A stretch of 64,000 bases of DNA from DASYPQ01 sp041488095 (GCA_041488095.1 JBGPOP010000017.1:1-64000), one strand, 5' to 3'. Positions 44,111 through 53,079 are shown, counted from the first letter of the stretch. Notes: generated by a model from the letters alone, not told the origin. Numbers and translations are program-made.

Positions 44111-46147
44111 CTACTTGTCCGAATGCGTGAGCAGGCCGTCGATGCTCTGGACCAGCGCGTTCGTCTCGGCCGCGAGCGCTGCCTCGCCTCGCGGGGCCGC
44201 CGCGCGCAGCGTTGGGAAGGTCTCCGATCCGTAGCCGTCCTCGAGACCCGGCGCCCACAGACGGTTCCGGAACCACGGGCGACCCTCGAGGCCGCCCTGA
44301 ACCTCGAGGTGGCGGTAGAAAGGTTCGCCGGCGACCTCAGCGAAATCGATCGCGTGGAGCCGCCTCTCGGCGACTGCGTCGAAGCTCCGGGCGATCCGCT
44401 CGAGGCTCGCGGCGAGCCGCTCGTCGGTCGCGGCCTCCCTCGCCCGTCGCGCCAGGTCCTGCGCCGCCCCGACGTCGTCGAAGAAGCCTTCGCGATCGGC
44501 CAGCTCCGCCAAGAGCTCCGCGAGGAACTTGCCCGCCAGCTCGTGCCCGACGAAGCCCGGGTCGACGTACTTCTCGACGAACGTGAAGTCGTCGAAGGTC
44601 GTGTGGTACTGCCCGCCGCCGCCCGAGCCGCTGAAGCTCGGTTCGAGGCAAGGGATGTTCAGGTGGTGGACGAACACCGCGAAGTCCGAGCCCGAGCCGG
44701 GCAGACCCAGGCGCGGCTCCTCGACGTCCGGGTCGGCCTTGCCCTCGGACTTCGCGCGGGCCTTCACCGCCTCGCGCCACTCCTCCCAGAGATTCGCGGG
44801 CGCCGTGCCTTCCGTCCCGGGCAGCGCCGGGATCCGCTCGAGCACCCCCTTCAGCACGGGGAGCATCCCCGGCGACCCGCCCGCGCCGCGGAAGTGCGCG
44901 CCGTTGACCGCCGTGTCGGCGTTCACGTAGGCGATGGCGTTCTTCCGGAGCCACTCTTCGTTCGCTTCGCCCCACTCCGTGCTGCCGATGAGCCCGAACT
45001 CCTCGCCGTCCCAGAAGGCGATCGTCACCGTGTTCTTCGGCTTCCAGCCCGAACGCATCTTCTCGCCCAGGATCTGCGCCGCGCGCATCATCGCGACCGT
45101 GCCCGCGCCGTCGTCGTTCGCGCCGCGCACCCACGCATCGCGGTGAGCGCCCGCGATCACCGTCCTCTCGCTCTCGCCCGGCAATCTCGCGATCACGCTA
45201 TGGATCGTGCGCAGGTCGCGAGGCTGGTCGACCTTCATCCGCACCTGGACGGGTCCGGGGCCGAGGCGCTCCTCGACGTCCTTGCCGTCCTTGTCCTTCG
45301 TCGCGACCGCCGCGAGCTTCTCGATCAACGCCTTCGCGTCGCGCCACCCGACCGGGATGCACGGGATCCTCGGCAGCGCGTCCTCGATCTCCTTGGTGCT
45401 CGCACGCTTCGCGTCCTTCTCACCCGGCTTCGGCGAGGGCCACCCCGGCGTCGAGGGATCGCCGGGGATGTGCGCGATCGGATTGATCGAGCCGCGCTGC
45501 GCTTCCCAATCGGGCTTCCACGGGCCAGCGGGCCAGGTCGGGCCCTTCTCGGGCCCGTCCTCGCCCGGATCGCTGAAGAACAGGACGCCGCTGCACCCGA
45601 ACTGCGTCGCGAGATCGACCTTGATGCCGCGGTAGCTCCCCCCGTAGCGCACCAGCGCGATCGCGCCGCGCACGTCGACGCCCAGCGTCTTCAACCGCTC
45701 GAAATCGGGCCGCAGTCCGCGCCCCACATCGACGACCCGGGCGCGCACGTTGCCGCTCGCCGACCAGCCGTTGCACTTGGGCACGTCGCCGGGAGGGATC
45801 GCGTCGGGATCGAAGCGCTCGATGCGCTCCGAGAGCGCATGGTCCGAGAACGCGTCCTCGTAGATCGCGAACTCGATCGTGCGCGGCAGCGAGAGCATCA
45901 CCTCGCGCTCGTCGATCTCGACCTTCCAGCCGGCTTCCTCGAGCTTCCGCGCGACGAACTTCGCGCCGACGAGCGAGCCGCACGTGCCGGCCAGGCGCGG
46001 GCTGGCGGTCAGCTCGAGCAGGAGCTCGCGCGAGGGCGGACCTGCCTGGGGCTTTTGTGCGCCGGCGAGGCCCGCGACGAGCGCGAGCGCACCGAGAGCG
46101 GGAGGGAAGCGTGGTGACCGGATCGTCAGGGCTCGTGCGCGGATCAT
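44111..46147 (-). CDS. M28B peptidase (glutamate carboxypeptidase II-like)
   Basis: This 678-residue exported protein has a signal peptide (FPPALGALALVAGLAGA), a PA domain (GAIALVRYGGSYRGIK), the M28 co-catalytic zinc domain (GAHRDAWVRGANDDGAG, FWDGEEFGLIGS, HTTFDDF) and a C-terminal transferrin-receptor-like dimerisation domain (about 540-660). It should remove C-terminal residues from peptides in the periplasm. The ATG at 46147 has GAGGAG just upstream and a TATCCT box 20 bases ahead. It begins the operon with the ABC exporter. Substrate unknown. Confidence 0.9.
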   Translation of the reverse strand: MIRARALTIRSPRFPPALGALALVAGLAGAQKPQAGPPSRELLLELTASPRLAGTCGSLVGAKFVARKLEEAGWKVEIDEREVMLSLPRTIEFAIYEDAFSDHALSERIERFDPDAIPPGDVPKCNGWSASGNVRARVVDVGRGLRPDFERLKTLGVDVRGAIALVRYGGSYRGIKVDLATQFGCSGVLFFSDPGEDGPEKGPTWPAGPWKPDWEAQRGSINPIAHIPGDPSTPGWPSPKPGEKDAKRASTKEIEDALPRIPCIPVGWRDAKALIEKLAAVATKDKDGKDVEERLGPGPVQVRMKVDQPRDLRTIHSVIARLPGESERTVIAGAHRDAWVRGANDDGAGTVAMMRAAQILGEKMRSGWKPKNTVTIAFWDGEEFGLIGSTEWGEANEEWLRKNAIAYVNADTAVNGAHFRGAGGSPGMLPVLKGVLERIPALPGTEGTAPANLWEEWREAVKARAKSEGKADPDVEEPRLGLPGSGSDFAVFVHHLNIPCLEPSFSGSGGGGQYHTTFDDFTFVEKYVDPGFVGHELAGKFLAELLAELADREGFFDDVGAAQDLARRAREAATDERLAASLERIARSFDAVAERRLHAIDFAEVAGEPFYRHLEVQGGLEGRPWFRNRLWAPGLEDGYGSETFPTLRAAAPRGEAALAAETNALVQSIDGLLTHSDK

Positions 46148-46167
46148 GGACTCCTCGGAGACGCAAC

Positions 46168-46173
46168 AGGATA
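46168..46173 (-). promoter_or_regulatory. Putative -10 box (TATCCT) of the M28-exporter operon
   Basis: The minus-strand TATCCT ends 20 bases before the ATG at 46147, with a GAGGAG ribosome site between them. Confidence 0.4.
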
Positions 46174-46281
46174 GAGTTCGCGAGCGCCGCCACAATCGCT
46201 CGAGACGCTTCGGAATCCGCGTTCACGCCCCCCGTACACGCGCGGCGCGTTCGCGACCTCGCCGGACCCGGACTCCTGCGA

Positions 46282-46287
46282 TAGGCT
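46282..46287 (+). promoter_or_regulatory. Putative -10 box (TAGGCT) of the HAD-kinase gene
   Basis: It ends 18 bases before the ATG at 46306 and faces away from the M28 promoter in the same 158-base divergent region. Confidence 0.38.
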
Positions 46288-46305
46288 CTCCCTCCGCGAC
46301 CGCCC

Positions 46306-47598
46306 ATGCCGAGGCCGCCCTTCCTGTTCGACGCCGTCGTGTTCGACCTCGACGGCACCCTCGTCGCGACCGACCGCTTCTGGGTCGACGCGGCGCGCGC
46401 GGGAACCCGGCGGGCGTTCGCCGAGCTGTCGATCGAGCACTCGATGCCGAGCGCGGAGCAGTGGATGAGCCTGGTCGGCCATCCGCTGGCGCAGGGCTTC
46501 GACCAGCTGTTCTCCGACTTGGACGCCAAGCAGCGCTCGCTGATCCGCGCGCGCTGCGTGGAGGAGGAGCGCAACGCGTTGCGCGCGGGGCAGGCGGCGC
46601 TCGTGCCCGGCGTCGCCGAGGCGCTCTCGGCGCTCTCCGAGCGCGGCGCGCGGCTCGGCATCGCGAGCAACTGCGGCCAGGACTACCTCGACGCGATGAT
46701 GAACGGCCTCGGGCTGTCGCGCTGGATCGACGACGCGCGTTGTCTCGATTCGCCCGGCGCGACCTCGAAGGCGGGGATGGTGGGGGATCTCGTCGAGGCG
46801 TTCGGCACGCGCTCGGCGGTGATGGTCGGCGACCGCCGGGGTGACCGCGACGCGGCCTGGGAGAACGGACTTCCGCACGTGCACTTCGCGCGCGGGTTCG
46901 CGCAGCCCGGGGAGGAGGTCGCGAGCGAGGCGTCGATCGACGACATGGGCGAGCTCGTGCCGCGGCTCGAGCAGCGCGCGCGATGGATCGGGAAGATGCT
47001 GGAGAGGCTCGACTTCTTCGGGAAGGGCGGGTCGGCGAGCCTCGGGATCACCGGCCATTCCGGAAGCGGCAAGACGATCTTCGCGCGCGACTGCGCCACG
47101 TTGCTGGCTGCTCGCGGGCGCGCGGCGGCGATCGTCGCGCTCGACGATTTCCTGAGGAGCGGGATCACGAGCGAGGACCTGTCGTCGACCGGATTCTGGG
47201 CGGTCGACCGGCCCCTCGATCACCTGGACCGCGCCTACGACGTGGAGGATCTGTTCGCGCTCGTGATCGAACCGCACCGGGCCGGCGAAGCGGTGGCGTA
47301 CGAGCGCAACGGAGCGCGGATCGAGGTTCCCCGCGGGTCGGTGTTGATCCTGCAAGGCCCTTTCCTGCTGCATCCGCGGCTGCGGCCGGCGCTCGACAAG
47401 GTGGTGCACCTCGAGGTCAGCGAGGGCCAGAGCCTGCGCCGCATCGCCGGCCGCGACGCTCGTCGGCGCGGGCCGGAGAGCCTGCTCGCGGTGCGGCGTC
47501 ACCACCTGCCGACCCAGCGCGCCTTCGACGAGGCGGTGAAGCCTGCGGAGCACGCCGATCTCGTGCTCGACGCGGAGAACGCGCTGGGGCCGGGGTGA
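46306..47598 (+). CDS. HAD phosphatase - uridine-kinase-like fusion
   Basis: This 430-residue two-domain protein has an N-terminal HAD hydrolase with nucleophile D14 and D16 in FDLDGTL, the Ser/Asn motif GIASNCGQ and the acidic motif VGDRRGDRDA. A linker near residue 225 leads to a P-loop kinase: Walker A GHSGSGKT at 250-257, ALDDFLRSG like uridine kinase/phosphoribulokinase proteins, and ILQGPFLLHP. The pair could remove and add phosphate on related sugars or nucleosides. No operon partner helps. A fusion in this order is not one I recognise as a named enzyme. Confidence 0.8.
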   Translation: MPRPPFLFDAVVFDLDGTLVATDRFWVDAARAGTRRAFAELSIEHSMPSAEQWMSLVGHPLAQGFDQLFSDLDAKQRSLIRARCVEEERNALRAGQAALVPGVAEALSALSERGARLGIASNCGQDYLDAMMNGLGLSRWIDDARCLDSPGATSKAGMVGDLVEAFGTRSAVMVGDRRGDRDAAWENGLPHVHFARGFAQPGEEVASEASIDDMGELVPRLEQRARWIGKMLERLDFFGKGGSASLGITGHSGSGKTIFARDCATLLAARGRAAAIVALDDFLRSGITSEDLSSTGFWAVDRPLDHLDRAYDVEDLFALVIEPHRAGEAVAYERNGARIEVPRGSVLILQGPFLLHPRLRPALDKVVHLEVSEGQSLRRIAGRDARRRGPESLLAVRRHHLPTQRAFDEAVKPAEHADLVLDAENALGPG

Positions 47599-47771
47599 GG
47601 CCCTTCCTCACTTCATGCGGGTCTGGAGTTGGACCGCCCTTGTAGGAGGAGGACATCCCGGGCTACCATGCGCGGCTCAGCCGTAGGCCCCGGGGTCCGG
47701 AACCCGCCTCCTGCTTCCCGACCGAGCCTCACCGCAGTCCCCCGGATCCCAGGCCGCCGCCCCGCACCTCC

Positions 47772-47987
47772 ATGGACCTGACCCTGCCCCAGCGCCTCCA
47801 GAAGTCCGTCTCCGGATCCTTCCACAAGACCGCGCTTTTGCAGAAGCGCGTGCGCGAGCTCGTCCGCGGCGCCGCGCCGCTGATCGAGACCCGCGAGGTC
47901 AACCCGATCAAGATCGCGTTCCTCGAGATGGAGCGCGGCCTGATCGAGCTGATCCCCGACGAGGAGACGCCGGCTCCCACTCTGTAG
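47772..47987 (+). CDS. rpoZ: RNA polymerase omega subunit (RpoZ)
   Basis: This 71-residue protein matches the short omega form. FHKTALLQKRVRELVRGAAP aligns with the conserved helix containing the QKR-x-RELV pattern, followed by NPIKIAFLEMERGLIEL, which corresponds to the ALREIEEG region. Omega stabilises RNA polymerase by folding the beta' C-terminus and binds ppGpp in some groups. The 173-base region upstream holds only a short inverted repeat at 47595-47611 and a TACCAT sequence. It precedes lpxK by 37 bases. Confidence 0.72.
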   Translation: MDLTLPQRLQKSVSGSFHKTALLQKRVRELVRGAAPLIETREVNPIKIAFLEMERGLIELIPDEETPAPTL

Positions 47988-48024
47988 GCTCTCCGGTCGC
48001 GGCGCGCACCTCCGCGCCGGACGC

Positions 48025-49116
48025 TTGAATCCCGCCGAGCCCGATGACCGCTGGGAGCGCCGCCTTGCGCGCCGCGGCGGCGCGATCGAGCTCTTGCGCA
48101 TCCCCGCGGCCCTCTTCGGCGCCGTCGCGCTACTACGCCGCGCCGCCTACGACGCCGCGATCCTCCCGGTCCACCGACTCGACGTTCCCGTGATCGGCGT
48201 CGGCAACCTGACGACCGGCGGCACCGGCAAGACTCCCATGTGTGCCTGGGTCGTCGGTCGCCTTCGGCAGAGAGGCCTGCGTCCCGGTCTCCTCTCGCGC
48301 GGCTACCGCTCCGGTCCCGACGGTCGCAACGACGAAGCTCGCCTCCTCGAGCGCCTCCTCCCCGGCGTGCCGCACGTCCAGGACGCAGAGCGGGTCCGCG
48401 GAGGGCGTCGCCTCGTCGCGCAGGGTTGCGACGTGATCGTCCTCGACGACGGCTTCCAGCACCGCCGCCTCCACCGCGACCTCGACCTCGTGCTCGTCGA
48501 TGCCACGCGGCCCTGGGGCCTGCCCGCACCGCCCGGAGACGGCGAGCCCGTGCGCGCGATGCTGCCGCGCGGTCTCCTGCGCGAGCCGCCCTCGTCCCTC
48601 GCTCGCGCCGCCGCGGTGGTCATCACGCGAGCGTCCCAGGCCGACTCCGGCGAGGTCGAACGGCTCGAGCGCGAGATCGAGCGTCTCGCGCCGGGCTTGC
48701 CCGTGATCCGCGCCGACCCCAGGCCGGTGCGCCTCTTCGACGAGCGAGACCGGGAGCTGCCGATCGACACCCTGCGCGCCCTCGAGGTCGATCTCGCGAG
48801 CGGCATCGGCAACCCCGATTCGTTCGAGAGCAGCGTGCGCGCGCTCGGCGCGGTCGTGAGGCAGCACCGCGCGTTCCCCGATCACCACGCCTACGCCGCG
48901 GGCGATCTCGACGGCCTCGGCGAGAGCGGCCGCGCGCTCGTCACCACCGCCAAGGACGCGGTCAAGCTCGTCGCGATCGGCGCCAGGTTCCTGGCCGTCG
49001 ACGTCGCGCTCGCGATCACGGCCGGCGAGCCGGTGCTCGAGGCCCTCCTCGACGCGCTCCCGCTCGCGGCGGAGACGCACGCGCGTGACGCGCTGCACGC
49101 GGGGATCCATGGCTGA
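48025..49116 (+). CDS. lpxK: Tetraacyldisaccharide 4'-kinase
   Basis: This 363-residue lipid A kinase has an N-terminal membrane-associated region (IPAALFGAVALLRRAAYDA), the P-loop VGNLTTGGTGKTP near residue 60, the conserved LLSRGYRS, the DDGFQHRRLHRDLDLVLVDA block with the Asp-Asp and His typical of LpxK, and AFPDHHAYA near the C-terminus. It phosphorylates the 4' position of the lipid A precursor at the inner membrane. The start is TTG. The stop overlaps the acyltransferase gene by 8 bases. Confidence 0.92.
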   Translation: MNPAEPDDRWERRLARRGGAIELLRIPAALFGAVALLRRAAYDAAILPVHRLDVPVIGVGNLTTGGTGKTPMCAWVVGRLRQRGLRPGLLSRGYRSGPDGRNDEARLLERLLPGVPHVQDAERVRGGRRLVAQGCDVIVLDDGFQHRRLHRDLDLVLVDATRPWGLPAPPGDGEPVRAMLPRGLLREPPSSLARAAAVVITRASQADSGEVERLEREIERLAPGLPVIRADPRPVRLFDERDRELPIDTLRALEVDLASGIGNPDSFESSVRALGAVVRQHRAFPDHHAYAAGDLDGLGESGRALVTTAKDAVKLVAIGARFLAVDVALAITAGEPVLEALLDALPLAAETHARDALHAGIHG

Positions 49117-50140
49117 GGCCCAGATCGCGGGCTCCGCGGCCGCGGACGACGAGGAGGACGGCGAGCCGACGGCCGGCGAGCCGCCGTTCCCCTCCTCGCT
49201 GCCGCCCGGGCTGCGGTCGGACTGGCCCGCGCCTCGTCGCGCAGTGCTCGGCACCCGCGGAGGAATCCTCGCGCAGCTCGAGTGCGCGGTCGCGCGAGCT
49301 GCGCTCTCGCTCCTCTCGCTCCTGCCGCTGTGGCTGCGCGCGCCGCTCGTCGGCGCGCTGGCGCGAGCCGCCAAGGCGATCGACCGGCGTCGCTCCGAGG
49401 CGGCGCGCGTCTTCCTGCGGCAGGCGCTCGGGGCGGACATGGGGGTACGGGAGCTCGAGGGGAGGGTGCTCCAGGCCTGGAGGCACCTCCTCCACGTGAC
49501 CCTCGACGCGGAGGCTCTCCACCGACACGTGCCGCTCGATCGGATCCGCGAGCACCTCGAGGTCGAGATGTGCGAGGACGCCCGGCGCATCCTCGAGTCC
49601 CGGAGAGGCTGCATCGTCGCGACCGCCCACGTCGGCGACTGGGAGACGGGTGCCGCGGCGATGCCCTGGATCGGCTTCGATCCCTTCTACGTCGTCTCGA
49701 AGCCGCCCAAGAACCGTCCGCTCTCCGTCCACGCGCAGCGGCTGCGCGAGCAGCGCGGCGTGCGGCTCCTGCCGCGACGCGGCGCGATGAAGGACGCGGC
49801 CGCGGTGATCCGCGGGGGCGGGGCCCTCGCGCTCATGCTCGACCAGCGCGCTCGCAAGCGGCCGGTGATGGCGCCGTTCTTCGGGCGTCGAGCTCGATGC
49901 GACCGCAGTGCGGCGGTGCTCCTGAAGCGCCTCCGCGCGCCGGTGGTGTTCGTGGCCTGCTACCGCGCGGCTCGGCCGTGGCGCTGGCGCATCGAGATCC
50001 CGAAGGTGTTCCGGCCCGAGGACCTGGAGGGGCGCAGCGTCGAGGCGATCACGGAGCAGGTCAACCGGGAGCTCGAGCGCCTGATCCTGGCCGCACCGGA
50101 ACAGTACTTCTGGCTGCACGACCGATATCGGGGAGCGTGA
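49109..50140 (+). CDS. Kdo2-lipid A acyltransferase (LpxL/HtrB family)
   Basis: This 343-residue protein has an acidic N-terminal tail, a membrane-anchoring hydrophobic helix (LSLLSLLPLWLRAPLVGAL, about 67-85) and the HX4E catalytic motif at H174 to E179 (AHVGDWET), then LMLDQRARK and APFFGRRA matching the second conserved block. It would add a secondary acyl chain to lipid A. It overlaps lpxK by 8 bases, which supports the role. The ATG at 49109 is the first suitable start; the upstream GTG adds eight residues only. Confidence 0.87.
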   Translation: MAEAQIAGSAAADDEEDGEPTAGEPPFPSSLPPGLRSDWPAPRRAVLGTRGGILAQLECAVARAALSLLSLLPLWLRAPLVGALARAAKAIDRRRSEAARVFLRQALGADMGVRELEGRVLQAWRHLLHVTLDAEALHRHVPLDRIREHLEVEMCEDARRILESRRGCIVATAHVGDWETGAAAMPWIGFDPFYVVSKPPKNRPLSVHAQRLREQRGVRLLPRRGAMKDAAAVIRGGGALALMLDQRARKRPVMAPFFGRRARCDRSAAVLLKRLRAPVVFVACYRAARPWRWRIEIPKVFRPEDLEGRSVEAITEQVNRELERLILAAPEQYFWLHDRYRGA

Positions 50141-50181
50141 GGAGGCGCCGCGCGGTGGTTGGAACCCGCGCTGCCGACTCC

Positions 50182-50187
50182 TATCAT
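50182..50187 (+). promoter_or_regulatory. Putative -10 box (TATCAT) of the DHS-like-hldE pair
   Basis: It ends 11 bases before the ATG at 50199, within the 58-base gap after the acyltransferase gene. Confidence 0.38.
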
Positions 50188-50198
50188 CCGCAGGCGAC

Positions 50199-51242
50199 AT
50201 GGCTTCCCCGAAGGCTTCACCGGGGGCTTCCCCGAGCCCCGATCGCGACCCCTTCCCCGCGATGAAGCGCGTGCGCACCTACCCGCTCGCTTCGCGGCCG
50301 AGCCTCGTGCACCTGGCCGACTTCTGCGAGACGCCCGAGCCGCCCGCCGGCTTCGCGGCCTTCGTCGACTCGCTTCCGGACATCCACGCGGGGAAGTCGT
50401 TCAAGGAGCTCGTCGATCGCATCGTCGCCTCCAAGCAAGGCGGGCGGCCGGTCGCCGTCGCGCTCGGCGCGCACGTGCTCAAGGTCGGGCTCGCGCCGCT
50501 CCTGATCGACCTCATGCGCCGCGGCGTGATCGATCACGTCGCGATGAACAGCGCCGGGGCGATCCACGATTTCGAGATCGCGACCGCGGGAGCGACCTCC
50601 GAGGACGTCGCGGCGCAGCTTCCGTCGGGCGACTTCGGGTTCGCGGACGAAACCGGAGTGGGCCTCGCGGAGGCGGCGCGCATGGGCTGCCATCCGGCGC
50701 CGGGAGAGGAGGCGGGCTTCGGGCGCGGGCTCGGGCGCCTGCTGATCGAGCGCAAGGCCCCGCATCGCGAGCTCTCGGTCAGCGCCGAGGCCGTGCGCCT
50801 CGGGCTCGGCGTCACCGTGCACGCGTGCCTCGGCGCCGACATCGTCCACATGCACCCCGCCTGCGACGGAGCGGCGGTCGGCGAGGCGTCGATGACCGAC
50901 TTCCGCCACGTGTGCCGGCTCGTCCACGGGCTCGACGGCGGAGTGTGGATGAACATCGGCTGCGCGGTGGTGCTGCCGGAGGTGTTCCTCAAGGCCGTCA
51001 GCGTCGCGATCAACCTGGGCGCGAAGCTCGACTCGATGACCACGGCGAACCTCGACATGCTGCGGCAGTACCGCGCCGAGACGAACGTCGTGCAGCGCCC
51101 GCCCGGGAAGGGGATCTCGCTCCTCGGGCAGCACGAGATCCTGCTCCCGCTCCTGCGCATGGCGGTGCTCGCCAAGCTCGCGGAGAAGAGATGGAAGCCC
51201 GCGCCGCGCCCGGAAACGGGGAGGAAGGCCGGCCGGGCATGA
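50199..51242 (+). CDS. Deoxyhypusine synthase-like protein
   Basis: This 347-residue protein resembles the bacterial branch of the deoxyhypusine synthase superfamily, which has an NAD-binding Rossmann-like fold. ALGAHVLKVGLAPLLIDLMR and HVAMNSAGAIHDFEIA recall the synthase motif in which a GG-x-EED-type loop follows a substrate pocket. The active-site Lys of true synthases cannot be assigned confidently. Its ATGA overlap with hldE and place in an LPS block suggest a polyamine- or nucleotide-linked step in envelope synthesis. That role is an inference. Confidence 0.65.
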   Translation: MASPKASPGASPSPDRDPFPAMKRVRTYPLASRPSLVHLADFCETPEPPAGFAAFVDSLPDIHAGKSFKELVDRIVASKQGGRPVAVALGAHVLKVGLAPLLIDLMRRGVIDHVAMNSAGAIHDFEIATAGATSEDVAAQLPSGDFGFADETGVGLAEAARMGCHPAPGEEAGFGRGLGRLLIERKAPHRELSVSAEAVRLGLGVTVHACLGADIVHMHPACDGAAVGEASMTDFRHVCRLVHGLDGGVWMNIGCAVVLPEVFLKAVSVAINLGAKLDSMTTANLDMLRQYRAETNVVQRPPGKGISLLGQHEILLPLLRMAVLAKLAEKRWKPAPRPETGRKAGRA

Positions 51243-52714
51243 ACTCGCTCGAGCTCGAGAAGATCGTCGAGAAGGCCGGCCGTCCGCGCGTGCTGATCGT
51301 CGGCGACCTGATCCTCGACCGCTACGTTTCGGGCGAGGTGACGCGCATCTCGCCGGAGGCGCCCATCCCGGTGCTGACCGCGAAGAGCTCCGAGGAACGC
51401 CTCGGCGGCGCGGGAAACGTCGCCGCGAACCTGGTCGCGATGGGCGCGGAGGTCGACGTCGCCGGCGTGATCGGCGACGACGGCTGGGGCAAGGTGCTGA
51501 GGGAGCTCCTGGCCAAGCAGGGGATCGAAGCCGGCGGGTGCGTCGTCGACCCCACGCGCCCGACGATCCTCAAGACGCGCATGATGAGCGGCGCGCACCA
51601 GATCTTGCGCGTCGACAACGAGGACGCGCGGCCGATCACCGGGCCGGCGTGTGAGCGGCTGCTCGCGCTGCTGCCTGAGCGCGTGAAGAAGGCGCGCGCG
51701 GTCATTCTCTCGGACTACGGCAAGGGCTGCCTGAACCAGGCGGTGATCCAGGCCGTGGTCGCGGCGGCGAAGGGGGCTCGCGTGCCGGTGCTCGTCGATC
51801 CCAAGGGCGAAGACTTCGCGCGCTACCGGGGAGCGACGCTCGTGACGCCGAATCGCAAGGAGGCCGAACAGGCCGTAGGGCGCAAGCTCGTGAAGGACGA
51901 GGACCTCTCGCGCGCGGGCGACGAGCTGATGAAGCTCGCCGATCTCGAGGCGGCGGTGATCACGCTCGGCTCGGACGGGATCTACTTCAAGAGCCGGAAG
52001 GGCGGGGCCGGCCACGTGCCCGCGCAGGCGCGCGCGGTGTTCGACGTCACCGGTGCGGGCGACACGGTGGTCGCTCAGCTCGCGTTCCATCTCGCCGACG
52101 GGAGGTCGCTCGAAGCGGCGGTGGAGCTCGCGAACCAGGCCGCGGGGATCGTCGTCGGGCGGCTCGGCACGCACGCGGTGACGAGGAGCGAGCTGCTCGC
52201 GCGGCTGCGCGAGACGCGGCCGCACGAGGGGAAGGTCGTGACCGACGGCGTCGCGGTCGATCAGCTCCTGGCGGCGTGGCGGAAGGAGAAGAAGCGGATC
52301 GTGTTCACGAACGGGTGCTTCGACGTGCTGCACGTCGGGCACATCGAGTACCTGCGATTCGCGCGGTCGAAGGGGGACGCGCTGATCGTCGGCGTGAACG
52401 ACGACGCGGGCGTGAGGCGGCTGAAGGGCGCGGGCAGGCCGGTGAACACGCTCGAGGACCGGATGGCGGTGCTGGCCGCGCTCGAGATGGTCGACGCGGT
52501 GTGCTCGTTTCCGGAGGACACGCCGGTGAAGATCGTCGAGCGGGTGACGCCGGACGTGCTGGTCAAGGGCGAGGACTGGGCCGAGAAGGGCGTCGTCGGC
52601 CGCGAATGGGTCGAGAAGCACGGCGGCGTCGTGCACCTTGCGCCGATGGTGCCGGGGAAGTCGACGAGCGACATCCTGGCGCGGGTTCGAGGGAGAGAGC
52701 CCTCGGGGAGTTGA
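51239..52714 (+). CDS. hldE: Bifunctional heptose-7-phosphate kinase / heptose-1-phosphate adenylyltransferase
   Basis: This 491-residue enzyme makes ADP-heptose for LPS core. The N-terminal PfkB-type kinase (about 1-320) shows GDLILDRYVSGEV, ERLGGAGNVAANL and the catalytic VTGAGDTVVAQL. The C-terminal nucleotidyltransferase starts FTNGCFDVLHVGH with the HxGH adenylate site and ends STSDILARVR. Length and order match HldE (RfaE). The ATG overlaps the previous stop as ATGA. It supplies the donor for heptosyltransferases such as the GT9 protein at 31638. Confidence 0.94.
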   Translation: MNSLELEKIVEKAGRPRVLIVGDLILDRYVSGEVTRISPEAPIPVLTAKSSEERLGGAGNVAANLVAMGAEVDVAGVIGDDGWGKVLRELLAKQGIEAGGCVVDPTRPTILKTRMMSGAHQILRVDNEDARPITGPACERLLALLPERVKKARAVILSDYGKGCLNQAVIQAVVAAAKGARVPVLVDPKGEDFARYRGATLVTPNRKEAEQAVGRKLVKDEDLSRAGDELMKLADLEAAVITLGSDGIYFKSRKGGAGHVPAQARAVFDVTGAGDTVVAQLAFHLADGRSLEAAVELANQAAGIVVGRLGTHAVTRSELLARLRETRPHEGKVVTDGVAVDQLLAAWRKEKKRIVFTNGCFDVLHVGHIEYLRFARSKGDALIVGVNDDAGVRRLKGAGRPVNTLEDRMAVLAALEMVDAVCSFPEDTPVKIVERVTPDVLVKGEDWAEKGVVGREWVEKHGGVVHLAPMVPGKSTSDILARVRGREPSGS

Positions 52715-52753
52715 GATCCCGACAGGTCGAGCGATGACGCCGCCGAGCGTCCA

Positions 52754-52759
52754 TATATT
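52754..52759 (+). promoter_or_regulatory. Putative -10 box (TATATT) of the small FDCVxMK gene
   Basis: It is near-consensus and ends 21 bases before the GTG at 52781. A GGAGGT ribosome site (52769-52774) lies six bases before that GTG. Confidence 0.5.
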
Positions 52760-52780
52760 CAGCCCGCTGGAGGTCGTGCC

Positions 52781-52987
52781 GTGAAGAAGAAGTCCTTCGA
52801 TTGCGTCGAGATGAAGAACGAAGCCCAGGCCAGGCTTCGGGAGAAGTACAAGGGACTGAACGATGAGGAGATCGATCGCCGACGACGCAAGTGGCTGGAG
52901 ACCTCCGACAGTCCCGTGGCTCGATGGTGGCGTTCGTGGATGAAGTGGCCGGTCACCTCCGAGACCCGGGAGCGACCGGAGCCCTGA
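52781..52987 (+). CDS. Small FDCVxMK-motif protein
   Basis: This 68-residue, basic and helical protein begins MKKKSFDCVEMKNEAQ, a motif I recall from short proteins scattered through cyanobacteria, planctomycetes and proteobacteria. Some of these lie beside toxin-antitoxin-like genes. No membrane segment or enzyme motif is seen. The GTG start is supported by GGAGGT six bases upstream and a TATATT box. No partner gene follows; the next gene is on the other strand. Function unknown. Confidence 0.65.
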   Translation: MKKKSFDCVEMKNEAQARLREKYKGLNDEEIDRRRRKWLETSDSPVARWWRSWMKWPVTSETRERPEP

Positions 52988-53079
52988 TCGCTGACCAAGA
53001 ATCGACCTGCGTCTGCATCACCATTCTCCAAGCTGATGATGGACACGCAGGTCAGACTCGCAGCCTTCGAGTTCCTGGT

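Noticed and set aside
42509..46117. A 1202-codon open frame on the plus strand over the ABC exporter and M28 genes
   Set aside because: Its translation is Arg/Asp/Glu-rich with no domain, while the opposite strand encodes three clear proteins with complete motifs. It is an antisense shadow produced by high GC.
47595..47611. GTGAGG-loop-CCTCAC hairpin after the HAD-kinase gene as a terminator
   Set aside because: Six-base stem with no T-run after it, and it begins at the stop codon of the gene. It is too weak to call a terminator.
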